From the NCBI GenBank assembly GCA_021234155.1, contig JAJEKV010000002.1, forward strand, positions 28,820,262 to 28,884,261: a stretch of DNA of 64,000 nt, read 5' to 3'. Below are positions 44,258 through 55,956 of the stretch, piece by piece. Under the pieces are notes generated by a model. That model was not told the DNA's origin and did not search any database. It saw only the letters and a list, made by a program, of their open reading frames with translations. A program made the position numbers and the translations under genes. The DNA comes from Isoetes taiwanensis. Taxonomy: Eukaryota > Streptophyta > Lycopodiopsida > Isoetales > Isoetaceae. Position 1 is the stretch's first letter, and the number at the start of each line of letters is the position of its first letter.

Positions 44258-46336
44258 TCAAGACCAGAAAGTTGACATTGAAGGCAGATGGGGATTGGGT
44301 ACTAACGCTTATCAAGGATAAAATAAAGAAAAAATATGTACACTTCGGCTTCTTTTCTAAATTTGTCAGCCGAATCAAATTTACTGAGATTTTCAAGCAT
44401 CAGCTGGTCAAACATTTTAAAGAAAAAGGGCTGCAAATTTATGAGACGACAGTATTTGGATGGAAATATAGTATGAATTTGAAGGCTATGTTTTATAAGC
44501 CTAGAATGGTGTTTGCACAAAAGGAACAAATGAGATGCCCATGTGGTAGTCCTACACTACAAAAATTCATAGACAAGAAGGTGGGACATATCAGGACTAC
44601 GGACATAAAGATTGTGCACCAGCCTACTCTTAGAAAATGGTTCAGCTTTGGCCTTAGCCATATACCTGATTCACCATTTACTCTACAGCAGTTCAAAGTG
44701 GAAATTGGCAATACAGCAGATCAATTCTTCAAAGTACATAACTACTCTTTCAACAGAGATGAAGTGGAGGAAGTACGAAAATGTAAAAAAGAAATTCTAT
44801 ATGAAGCAAAGAAAATGGCTAAAAGAGTAATTAGCAGCAATGATTTGCAGAAAACTAAGTTCTGGATTAAAGATGATGAAGTAATAAAGAACATGAGGTG
44901 GCTTAAGGACAATTTCTATATATCAGGAATTGATAAAGCTGCTAACAATCCGGCCTTCATATGTCCGAAGCATATAAGGGATGAAGCCTACAAGAGACTT
45001 GGTAGTTCTGATTTTGAGGAAATTAGCATGAAGCCTGAAAATATAATAGAAATAATCATGAAACAGACTAAGGAAATCTCAGATGACATGTCTTTCTGTA
45101 GCAATGATCTACCTTATCTCCTAGGAATTTATAAAGCACATAAAGGAGAATATCGATGGATCACTAACGCTCATGAAACTATATACTCTAATATTGCATC
45201 TCTAACAGCAGCAGCTCTAAATACAGTACTAGAAATATGGCCTAGGATATGTCACGAACAATGTGCTAAATTCAATATGTTCAGCAAACATAAGATCAAA
45301 GCGTCATGGGTGATAAATTCAATCTACGATTTGGTGTGTAACCTGCCTGGAAAAATTGAGGATCTTTTTGTATGTGATATCACGAAATGTTATGAAAACA
45401 TCCCGCTTGAGGGCAGTGAAGGGATCATATCTGTTATGAACAAAATATGTGATATGGCTTGGTATAGTCAGAAAGTACAGAACCGCAACTATAAACTTTG
45501 GTACTGTTTTAATGAAAACGGAACAGTAGAAGTAAAATGGAAAAATGTGACACCAAAAGGCAATAAGTGGAGTCTGATGGAGCATGGAAAATTTAGTAAG
45601 ATCAATACCTGGCTTCTAAGCAACTGTTTTTTACAAATGGGGGACAGAATTTGGAAACAAGCCAAGGGAATCCCAATGGGCTTCCCATGCAGCCCAGCAT
45701 GGTGTAATCTATATCTAGCCTTTTTTGAACTGAAATTTATTATTGGCTTAGCGAAGGAAGGAAGGATGGATGAAGCATCTACTTTCAAAGGTGCACATAG
45801 ATACATTGATGATCTGATAGGTATAAATTGTCATTATATGAGGAAATATCTTGGGCTGGAAAATGGTGCAGATGTGAACTGCACAATCTATGATCTTAAC
45901 ATTTTGAAAATTAAGGATGAGACTGAGTATTGGCCATGTGAGGAAGGAAATACATACATTGGTAGGAAAGTCAACTTCCTCAACATGACCATTGAGATCT
46001 TGAATAGGTACCATGGCACATATTGTACCTACAGATATGATAAAAGGGATCATTTACCTTTTCTGGAAGCCTTGTGCAAAATGATTTATATCTATAGCTT
46101 ATAATGTAATAATGTCCCAAGTCATGCCTTACATTTATGTACACAGCAACCCATTTAATGCTACAAATGAGTTACACGAGCTGGCCAGAATCTTTACATG
46201 TAAAGGTTTCAAGGATACGGACGTATGGAGAGCAATCAACAAAGTTCTTAGGGAAGGTAGCTTTCCTGGTCTGCAGTACGACATCGGTACTTTAGTTCAC
46301 GAACTCAAAAGTTACAGGTATGTACTTTGTGATTGA
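44258..46336 (+). CDS. Penelope-like reverse transcriptase, nearly intact
   Basis: A single frame of about 615 codons to 46104. Counting from 44230, residues include CPCGSP (103-108), GHIRTTDIKIV (119-129), DKAANNPAF (235-243), YKAHKGEYRWITN (301-313), motif A DITKCYENIP (383-392), motif B QAKGIPMGFPCSPAWCNL (477-494), motif C RYIDD (524-528), VNFLNMTI (581-588) and RYDKRDHLPF (602-611). After a frameshift near 46104-46112 the thumb continues to 46336 (LHELARIFTCKGFKDTDVW). The motif chain is that of Penelope-like RTs of the type common in cnidarians, molluscs and fish. No GIY-YIG endonuclease is seen on either side, so an endonuclease-lacking type is likely. All catalytic Asp residues are present. 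Both strands around it are repeats of the element. Confidence 0.8.
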
Positions 46337-46481
46337 AGTTAGGAAATTAATTAGGGGATATAGTAAGAATTGGTAAAACATAGGGTGTGAGGTGGGTCCC
46401 TAAGTATATAGGGATCCACTCGCATCCCTATATACGCAAAACTGGGACTCTACCTCACTCCCCGGAGGAGGTAGGAAAAAA

Positions 46482-49130
46482 TATATCTATATATATATAC
46501 ATATACATATATATCCAAAAGGTTGATAGGGCATATGGTAGATGACTACACTTAGTATGATTTCTAAATTGCACTGATTCATGGAGGTACATTATAGACA
46601 CATGATGGTAATTTGACAAGAAATGAAGTGCTTAAGGGTCCTTCCTTATCTTAAATACATGATGTTGGAAAATTAGGGTGAAACGAGGCCTTAGGGGTGA
46701 GACCATATAGGACCAGGATAAAATGATAGTAAGTTGAATAAAAGAATTAGAATGATGGTGACAAAGTAGGGATATATCTCACAAAAACCTTAGCATAGGG
46801 GAACAAGTTATTTTAGTAGTGCATTAATTGGGGAAACCGGGGAAACCAAGACCAAGGAAGGTGTAATAACTTGTAGTTTCAAAATAAGATAAAAAGTGTT
46901 CTAATAAGACATGGTTATAAAAAGACAAAGGTAAGGTCATATTATGGACATACTAAATAGAGAGAGACCAAATAGCAGCAATGGGCAGAAGACAAGTATG
47001 GGTGTACACATATTCTTGGAGATCTAGCAAAAAGCAATAAAAAGGACCTAATATAGGGTAATGGAATAAGCTGACAGGATAGGATTTAGTCAAATATTGT
47101 ATTTAGTAGGCAAGGAATATGGTTGGTAGAGAGGCACATTATGAGTATCTGAGGAATCTAAAAAACTTAAGGATCGGGACATTTTAAGTATTATATCAAA
47201 GTTTAGGGTTCAGTTTTGGAGGCGTGGCAGCAGCGCCCTTGTACAAAAGGCTTTTATCACGAGCATAGATGATTACTTCAACGGATGCTTAGAGTAGCGA
47301 TTTGATATGAATGCGTTGAAAACATTTTGAAGCATGTAGTTTTCCGCTTATAGCATGGTTTGGCAATAAGATTTAATGTAAGAGTAGAGCTGAAAGTTTA
47401 GCCTATATAAGAGATGATTATTCGAGCAAGCGGAAGAGGAGTTTGAGAATTTATTCAAGCTGATGAATGGATTGAGCATTTAGGAGATCATTGAACCTTA
47501 TAAAGCGAGGGCATAGTTTGGATAGCATTGTTTCTAGTAGTGAACTTGCACGAATCTTAAGCAGTTCAAGATCATGACCGGGCCGGAAGGTTGAGGAGCA
47601 ATCCTCAAACCCACAAAGCCAAAGGCATTATCCCGGAATGCTAAGAGAAAAAGGTGTCACGAATTTAGGGGCTGATGGATCACTTAAAAATACGTCTTTG
47701 GAAGGAATGGCAAAGATCTTTGGAATCGACATTTATACAAATAAGAGGGGCAATAGGCATGGGTAGAGACACGGATTCCAGCATTGGAAGCTTATTATGG
47801 CAACCATACATGGAAAAGGGGCAAAGAACATCACGAGCAATCTGTGAAACAGAATCAACATAGGCTGGAGTTGAAGACAACAGTGGAGAGTTAGTCGATA
47901 CCACTAAATCAGGTTTCTTTTGGTTCTTTTAATATGAGAATATATTAAAAAAGGGGTTTACAATGATTCTGAGAATCGGGTTAAATCTTGTTAAATAATG
48001 CATTAGAGGGCATGATTAATTATTTGTTTAATTATATATGATTGGTTTTGGAAGGGCCAGTATTGCATTTCGCGATGTAAGAGGGGAGAGGTATGCGAGG
48101 GTTAAGGTAGGTGACTCCACGGAATATGAGTAGTAGACATAATCTTGGAATATATTTCAATCATGGGCCTTAACAACAAAGGAGGAATTCACGATTTGAT
48201 TATCCGGTCTCCGGTACATAGCGGCACAAAAGTTATGAAGTAATATCAAAGCGAGGAAGTTAAAATCTCACCCTACCTCTAAATGATTTCACCATAAGAT
48301 TGTATAGGTTAAAAGGGCTAATGTACCATGAGGGGTGCAAAGCTTACGCAGCCATTTCTGCATTACCCTTCTTAGGCTAATTGCTGATTTGTTTGAGTAC
48401 TGCAGTGCCAAGGAATTTCTTTTACCTACTCCTTTTTAGTCAATGGATTGATTTTTGCTAGGTAGTATGAGCTTCAAAGATTATGAGATAGCGTTACACA
48501 ACTATGGGATGTCTTGCATGATTACACTCTTATAGGCTGTAGTCAAAGATATCATCAATAATAGTTATAGTAAAGGCTGCGGATTGAGATCATACGAGGA
48601 GTCCGTATTTTAACTCTATTTTTGAGATGGTTGTTCTTGTGAGAAAGTTAATATGTGATAGAAGTGTAAAATTTCGACTTAAAGCGTGTAACTTATAGTT
48701 ATGATGAAACAATGCTACTTTATCTTTGAATTAAAAGAGTATTTCTCGTTTTTCTCAAAGGTATTTATAGATTTGGGAGTTTAATAGCGAGAATCCCGAA
48801 GTCGAGTTACTTATATATCGTAGATGCTTGATCATAAAAAAGGGTTATATAATACTTATTAAAACTTGTTAAGAGGAAAAGATCAATAGGTAAAGACTTA
48901 AGAAGACTATGAATAAAAGGGAATAAAAAATTATGAGACAAGATGCTTAAATTTGTAGGCACGTAAATAGGGGCACATGGTATGGAATACTACATGTAAA
49001 GAATTTTGGAGGCTGATTTATAAGAGTTGTCCCAGCCCAATATAAAGCTGGGGCTGATAAAGTCTAGTTTACATGGTTTGCCATGAATTGGCTAGATGTC
49101 ACGGAACGGATCAGCAGTCACAAGGCTTTT
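46482..49130 (+). repeat. Long direct repeat, copy B (pseudo-LTR-like)
   Basis: Downstream copy of 39594-42185, starting in a TA-rich stretch and ending at a long (TA)n tract. It follows the RT stop by about 150 bp. Short insertions and deletions every 10-40 bases distinguish it from copy A, while base substitutions are fewer. A small plus-strand frame at 47675-47863 corresponds to 40748-40948 in copy A (WKEWQ...TWKRQK), but both are disrupted. Confidence 0.85.
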
Positions 49131-49154
49131 TATATATATATATATATATATATA

Positions 49155-49246
<92 letters not shown>

Positions 49247-49248
49247 TT
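49131..49248. repeat. (TA)n microsatellite, about 118 bp
   Basis: Almost pure alternating T and A, with one CCATA interruption near 49156. It sits exactly at the right edge of direct repeat B. Frames encoding alternating Tyr and Ile across it are artefacts. Confidence 0.95.
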
Positions 49249-51958
49249 TCATACCCTTTGGGATCCTAATCTAGCCTAAACCTTCTGCTCCACATGACCA
49301 CTCATTCGAGAGCAGGGGGTGTTCTGCTTCTTTTCTGAAGCCTACAAGCTCTCTACAACTAAGGTAAGTCTAATGGGGATCAAGTATTTGATTCCAAGGC
49401 AAACTTATCTTTTTTGTCATAGAAAGCCAAAGCATGAAGTTTATATGATAATACCTTTGAATAAGCCATGTATATAGAATATCATGACAGTTAAATTATC
49501 ACCATGGAAATTACTAATGCTAAAGCCGACCAAAATTCGGAGTTATGCATGTAAGTTTGCAATCACCTTCATAAGCATCACATGCCAAAGCGATTAAAAT
49601 CTAAACTTTGTTTTATGGTCCAAGTAGGAAAATGCTCGACTTTCACTTTAAGCCTCCTTCCACAACTATCAAATTCTAGTTCAAAGGGATAACACAATAA
49701 GATGTGAATTTAAACCAAGAAACACAAATGTGCATCTATTACTCTCATTGCATATGTCATTGTGTTCATGCTCAAAATCGAACCAAGAAACACACTTTAT
49801 GGTCGCGGGGACTGTTATATAGAGAAGAGTATTTAAGCACACCAACTTCATGTTCATGCTATAGATCCTAAAGATACTCTTGACCATGCCTATGTTATTT
49901 TTAGATTGCATATAGCAACTATTTCTTTTAACAAGTAAGCCCAAGAAGGCAAATCTTCTAGATTTTGTGTTCCAACTAGATTTTAGATGAATTAAGAACA
50001 ACCAATGTCTTTGCTCATGTATGTAAAAACTAGTTAGACATGATTTCTGAGATTTTTCTCCACGATAAATAATGCGCAGAGAGACCGCAGTCAGATTGCA
50101 ACTTCGAACTTGTACATCCGAGAAGTTTCTTTGCCAATTAACATGGCATCCCGGAAGGTGGAGTCTAGCATGTTGCAGCAAACCCAATGTAAATTAGCCT
50201 TAATCGGGGTAAAGTACAAAGCCACTAAGCGAATTAATGAAGCAAAACTCTGTTTTTATCCGTTTCCTTTTCGTGTTTAAGATCCATCCTCATGAATGAC
50301 TACTTTTCAGCAAATGTCCCGGACTTGAAATGTGCGTAACATCATAAAATGTGCCAATAAAAGGCACATGAAACATTTAACTTAACCTCTTCCGGTCAAG
50401 TTTTTATGGTATATAAAGAAAGGAACTAATAAAATTACCCCGTTGTCAAAGGACTTCACATTTCCACAATAAGATCACGATTCCGATGCTACATATAGGC
50501 ATCTTATCCAGGTGCTTGAGAAATAGATGCGGGCTGCTCTAAATTTTGATGGCATATAACAATCGCGAAAATCAAAATTGCAACAATCAAAGTCATGTAG
50601 GGCTCACGAAAATCACGGGGTTACAATAATAAAATTCAGCAAAGCTCATTTCTTTGTCCGCGAGAGAAGTTGGCGAAAACCTAAAGAGACAACGTTGTTC
50701 AGAAGTAAAATCTACAAAGGAAACTCCCTTTATGTACATATCCCAGCTACTATTCACTTAAAATTGATAAGCTCATTGAAACAAGGCGGACACCTAATAC
50801 GAGCTTAGTCGGTTCTCCTTCATAAAGGATTTGGAGTAATGTTCTAGATAAAAATGCAATAAGAAAATTACCAAAAGCACGATTTAGGAACGCTCCTTAA
50901 AATGATTGGAAACTCGAAGTCCATAGCGGATGCCTTTACATCAGCAAAGAGAGCAATGGCACGTTTGCCAATCTAGATTTCTAATTTTCCGGTTAAAAGC
51001 CCCATCATTTGCTTGAGATTTATTCTTGAATACGGGTATGCTGGAAAAGCTAAATACCTAGAGGTATGAAATTGCTTGAGCTAAAAAAGGTGGATGCCCT
51101 GATAAAGCAATGCGCCATGCATGCTTCAAAAGCGGCCATATAGTGCGAGGAAGATCAGCGGCCTAGCACTCACGGAAGGTACAAAGAGGCGGAGATGGCG
51201 GCTTATGCGGACCAAGGCTAAAAACCTTTTTCAATCTACGAGGATATTCATTGGCGACTTCATTGGCGGCCTTTTTCTGTCTCAAGAATATCAATTACCA
51301 ATTATTTTTGTGGACACATCGACCAAAATAACCACTAATATAATAATTTTGACTTAAGCTTTTTCAAAGAAGCGTCCACAAGGACCCATCCATGGCATGG
51401 CTTTTGTAAAACAATAAAGGTAGTCCTGCTGCAACGTGAATGGTAAAGGTACTTTATGGAAAGGAGGCTTCCTTAAGAACTTAGCAAATTTGCATCTTGC
51501 GTACTAGAAAGTGCATCTTTTTTAAAAGTAAAAGCTAGATAGAACCTTATTTAAAGAAATCGTCTTGCATAGTGAACATTCAATAAGCCAAATAGAGCTA
51601 TCGACTTGCTTGAAATGTCTCTTTATTTCATGTTGGACACAACAATTTGGCGAAGCAAAAGAAGAATGCTATAGCAATATAAAATAAGCACATACCTCAA
51701 AAATGAAATTGTTTACGGAAATGATTGTGTGCCTTTTGCAAAATGAAAGCCATCCAAACCTAGTATAATAAAAGATGTGTCCAAGTGCCCTTTTATTTTA
51801 GGCAATCTAGAAAGAGCAGATGTCACAAGTTAACTAGCATGGATTCTTGGTGCCATTAATGCTATGTCATCACGCCCTCAAAATAGCAAAATTAGAGCTA
51901 GCAAAATGGTCCCATTTTCTGAGCTAAGTTGATCAGATCCAACCAATAAGCAACCTTG
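49249..51958. other. Unrecognised region
   Basis: The longest frame (49681-50187, -, 168 codons, Ser/Leu/Cys-rich) shows no domain I can name; a faint resemblance to copia integrase or RT flanks was not convincing. Frames at 50578-50808 and 51121-51357 (+) are likewise unassigned. The region lies between two (TA)n tracts. Confidence 0.4.
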
Positions 51959-51977
51959 ATATATATAGATATATGTA

Positions 51978-52005
<28 letters not shown>
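51959..52005. repeat. (TA)n-rich tract
   Basis: Alternating TA with a few G interruptions, directly at the left edge of the first copy of the next large direct repeat. A shorter tract (59171-59190) marks the same position before the second copy. Confidence 0.85.
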
Positions 52006-52008
<3 letters not shown>

Positions 52009-53192
52009 GAGTTTTAATCCCGATCCTATGGTGCATGTTCCTATTTTGTCCATGTTCATGAAAGTTCTGTAGATTTCTTTAAATTTGTAAAGGATTCCCC
52101 TTAGATTAGATCCAAAGTTATGATTTGAACTTCTATTTTAGAATTAGGTGCTTATCAGGTGCTTGTTGATTAGTCAAAGCTCATCCCACAGAACTTAAAT
52201 TCTCCTAAGATTAGAAGCTTAGAGTTTATGGGGTTTCCTCGGGCCGCTTAGGGTTTTATGAGGGTTTCCCTCGATTAAGCCTAGGAGTTTATGAGGTTCC
52301 CTCAGTTTTATATGAAGATTCCACTTACATTTCTAAATAGATTCACCCAAAATTACTATTTTTATGGATTTTTTATTATTTACTATTCTTACTTAACTTT
52401 TATTTTTAGGTTGAGATGTATACATGCTAGTTGACTAATCAAGACTCATTCTGGACTTTCTAGAGATAATCTCTTAGGTTTTATCATATTCCATTAGATA
52501 AAATATACTATTTTTTAACTTAGCGTGTATTTTAAAAGGTTAGGTGCTTATTGATGCTAGTTGACTAATTAAAACTTCTCATTCTAGAACTTTCTAGAGC
52601 GTTCCTTAGATTTTATGACATTCCTTTAGATTTCTAGCATAGGGTTGATTATCCTTAGCGGGAATTTTTTAACATGAGAATGAAATGATGTAAAAGTTCA
52701 CAATTAGAGATGCTCTAGAAGGCTGCTAGATGGAATGTTTATATAGTGGGTTTAGTCTGCGGGCCCACAGGAGAGGGATGGAGAGCTGACATGAAGAAGG
52801 ACATGCATATTACATACATTACGCTTTAAATATACTCACATATCACGATTTAATTTATAATGCATTATTTGTGTTGTGCTTATCATATATAGTGGGTAAG
52901 TTCATGCTAGAGCAATCTATGCATGGCATATTCAATATAATTTACCATGTTTTTATTGCGACACATTTGTTTTTGTTCAATCAATATGACATCATAATCG
53001 TTAACATATATTTGCTTTTAAAGAGTATTAGGTTTACAAGTAATTATACTTAGCGAATCAATGCTTGGACTGGCCCTTCACCTAAGAAAACACTTAGAAT
53101 GGTTGTTTAACATTTGTATTAGATCGTCTAGAGTTGCATTTAAACTTCCTAAAGTACTTGCTCTCTCTTGTTGCAATATGTAGCATAATATG
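52006..53192 (+). repeat. Large direct repeat C1, left part
   Basis: Aligns with 59191-60350. Both begin GATCCTATGGTGCATGTTC and share CAAAAGTTATGATTTGAACT-like, GCTAGTTGACTAAT and CATGCTAGAGCAATCTAT words in order. Inside, a loose unit of about 110-130 bp recurs (TAGTTGACTAATC...TTCTAGA...). No protein-coding sequence is supported. The match breaks off at about 53192. Confidence 0.8.
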
Positions 53193-55956
53193 AGGGGGTT
53201 ACTTTTACATGATACATGCAGCTTTTCACTAAGGTTTTGCTATGATTTTTGTGAGGTATTATTTCAAGGGTGTGAGAGTGTACTAATCATTACACATCTA
53301 GAGTGCTCCATTTCATTATTTTTTATGGCACTTGGGCAATGGTTTGACTCCTTGAAAAAGAAACTTTTGTAATATAGCATGCAAGGCTTGAGAGGCTGTC
53401 ACTTTAGAGTTCTCTAGAAGTAGGGTGCCGGATTAGATCCTTTGGGTGAGATGAAGCGGGTTTTGGATTAGAAATGAGATCAAGCAAGCCTTGACTCAGC
53501 ACTGGGAAGTTCTGAAATATTCTGGCTTCCGAGGGAGCTCCATGGCGATTCGCAATGGCGAGAACCATGGAGAGTTGGGCGGCTACTTGAGAATTTAGAG
53601 GTTTGCGGGGGCATCTTTATATACATTTTTTCTGGCGCAGCTACATCTCTTATTATTATTATAGGGCAAGGGTTTGGGGTTATGGCCTCGGTGGCATTAC
53701 TATCGGTCGCGACCTATAATCAGGCTTAGTAGGGCTTACATTGTTCAAAGGCTGGTGTTAGGTAGGAGAATTAAGCTCAACGGAGACACGAGTTCGAGGA
53801 GCTCTTGGAAGATGAGGTTTATTCTTTCCTTTGCCTTAGAAGAGAGCAAGCTAAATTATTTAACGATGTTCTTTGTAGGAAATCTCTTTTTTAGATTCCG
53901 GATGCAATTAAATGAGCTCTTTTGAAGAAGGCTGCGGATACAAACTCACGAGGCTTTTACCTTACTTTAAATTCGAGAGAGGTCAAAATGGCCAGATGAA
54001 TTGAACTCCGCAGTTGAAATTGCCTTTGCGGGACTATATATAAGCTCTCTGGGTATGTCACGGCCGTCATGTTCTTTTTGTAAAGCTTTTACTTCTGCTT
54101 TGGGAAGTTAAGCCCTCGAGTTAACTTCTCCTAATCAACTTACTTATTCATCGAAAGACTTCAAAGCGAGCTCTTAGAAGAGCTCCACATCCCTGCTAAA
54201 GTGGTGAGTATAGCTGCGGCTACTAGTATTATTCATTTAGTTTCTAAGTTTATCCAAAGTGATGGATTATAATGGATCACATGTGTCAATACTTGAGAGA
54301 TAATATGAAATGCTCCCTAATTACGTCTTTTATTATGCAGGAAGTATGGGAGAAAAACGAGTCTGTGATAAGCCTTCAAGTTCTTGGTACGAGAAGTTCA
54401 CACATGTAGGCTGCGGTGCATAGCATTGCACCCGCAGACTATGTGAAGCTTGATTGTATTCTGCAATATTCCACGGGTTTACGAGTCCGCGATTGACCAT
54501 TGATGACCCAGCCACGGAATGCGACATTCCAGGAGTCTTTAATAACCTCTTAATTTGTCATGGAGCCACATTGATGGGTAGGGAGAATGGCCGCTTCTTG
54601 AAACAAATAGCTTTCCATCTTTTTGGTATTGCGGGTACGAGGTACATGCGAATTAAGTTCCATGAATGCATGTTCCCAGAGCTCTAAATACCTTGGTGCC
54701 ATACTACCTTTAGCTGATTAATATAATTGATAGAAGAGATAAGAGGCTACAAGCTGGAATTGGAGCAATAACAAATGAATAGAGAATGGTATGAGTTACC
54801 CTTTTATTTTTATTTATGTACATAGATCATGTTCTTTGCTTTGGATTTGCATAGATTCACAAAAGCTGATTTCAACTTCTTTGCTTTCGGCCATTAAGCA
54901 TTAGCATATCAAGCAAGGTTTAACTCTTCGTTATTTTTAAACTGTGTTCATGGTAAAACACATGTATATCAAGAAATAAAAATCTTTGTTCTTCATTTTG
55001 TGGATATATTACGCTGGCTCAACCGACAAACATTGTTTATTTAAAAGCTTCACCATATATAAGTGATTTGCAATATCAATTTGTGTAGTACACATGCTTA
55101 TTTATCCTTATTTGATGGGGAATAAAAGGCGGTATGGTTTGGCAAGATTTAAGCACTACTATTTTAAGGATGCATTGGGTTCAAGTCCTATTTGCTCTTT
55201 AAACATCAAATTTGGAAGCTTCTGTGGTTGCAATATGGTGGTTGCAATATCAATTCCTATGGTCCTATGGTATCTCATCCTTATTTGCCGACATATAGGT
55301 GGTATAGTTTTGACAAGATATAGGCACTATGGTTTTGCAAGAAGCCCCATATTCTAAAGTTGCTATTCATTACCGACGAACAAATTTGCACTTCTCTTGT
55401 ATTTCCGTTAAACTATGTTTGATATGTCACCAATATATTGTACTTATCTCTTTATTTTCTTAGGGCGAAAGGGTAAAATTTTAATACAACAACCAACATA
55501 CAACTACCATTAACATTAATTAGCAAGCCATTGCATCCTAACATTTATAGATTACAATCCCCACAGAAACCCCCTTTGGTTTGGGTGCATATTCTACGAG
55601 GGGGTTCACATTAGAGCGTGAGAGCCCTAAGAACTTACAATACATGTACAAAATTAACACCGTAAGTACATTCCCTCAAATCTTATAGTATTTTGACACT
55701 CAATATATAGTATACAAAGGCAATACGGGCTACCCCATAAGCGAGGATAAGCTATGTATGTGGGTCGGATCAGGAATAAAGGGCAAATATACTTACATCA
55801 GAAGCGGCTCGGTGCGGAGTAACCCCAGGTGTGAATATGCACCCAAACCAAAGGGGTTTGGGGGATTGTAATCTATAAATGTGATGCAATGGTTTGAATT
55901 AATTAATGTTAATGGTAGTTGTATGTTGGTTGTTGTATTAAATTATATTTGTATGA
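53193..55956. other. 2.8-kb segment present in C1 but absent from C2
   Basis: The repeat partner at 60350 lacks this stretch: its sequence jumps from the word matching 53185 to the one matching 55957. It ends with an inverted-repeat element (55479-55942). A frame at 54454-54687 (+, 77 codons; NNLLICHGATLMGRENGRFL) looks protein-like but is unassigned, and 53190-53925 and 55094-55357 are weaker. It is either an insertion into C1 or a deletion from C2. Confidence 0.55.
55479..55942. mobile_element. MITE-like element with inverted repeats of about 110 bp
   Basis: 55479-55595 and 55833-55942 are inverted repeats of each other with a few small differences. They start TTTAATACAACAACCAACAT, include GATTACAATCCCC and end near GGTTTGGGTGCATATTC. 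The central 240 bases are unique. No ORF is present, so it would be non-autonomous. Target-site duplication is not clear (both edges are AT-rich). The long terminal repeats could form a large hairpin. Confidence 0.8.

Noticed and set aside
39594-49130. LTRs of an LTR retrotransposon
   Set aside because: The enclosed RT has Penelope-type motifs, with no gag, protease, integrase or RNase H, and no primer-binding site was seen; a pseudo-LTR arrangement fits better.
49073-49279. Tyr-Ile repeat ORFs
   Set aside because: They translate the (TA)n microsatellite.
49681-50187. Copia pol fragment on the minus strand
   Set aside because: Faint similarity to integrase-like wording, but no catalytic motif or WHxRLGH, YVDD or other diagnostic motif in any frame.
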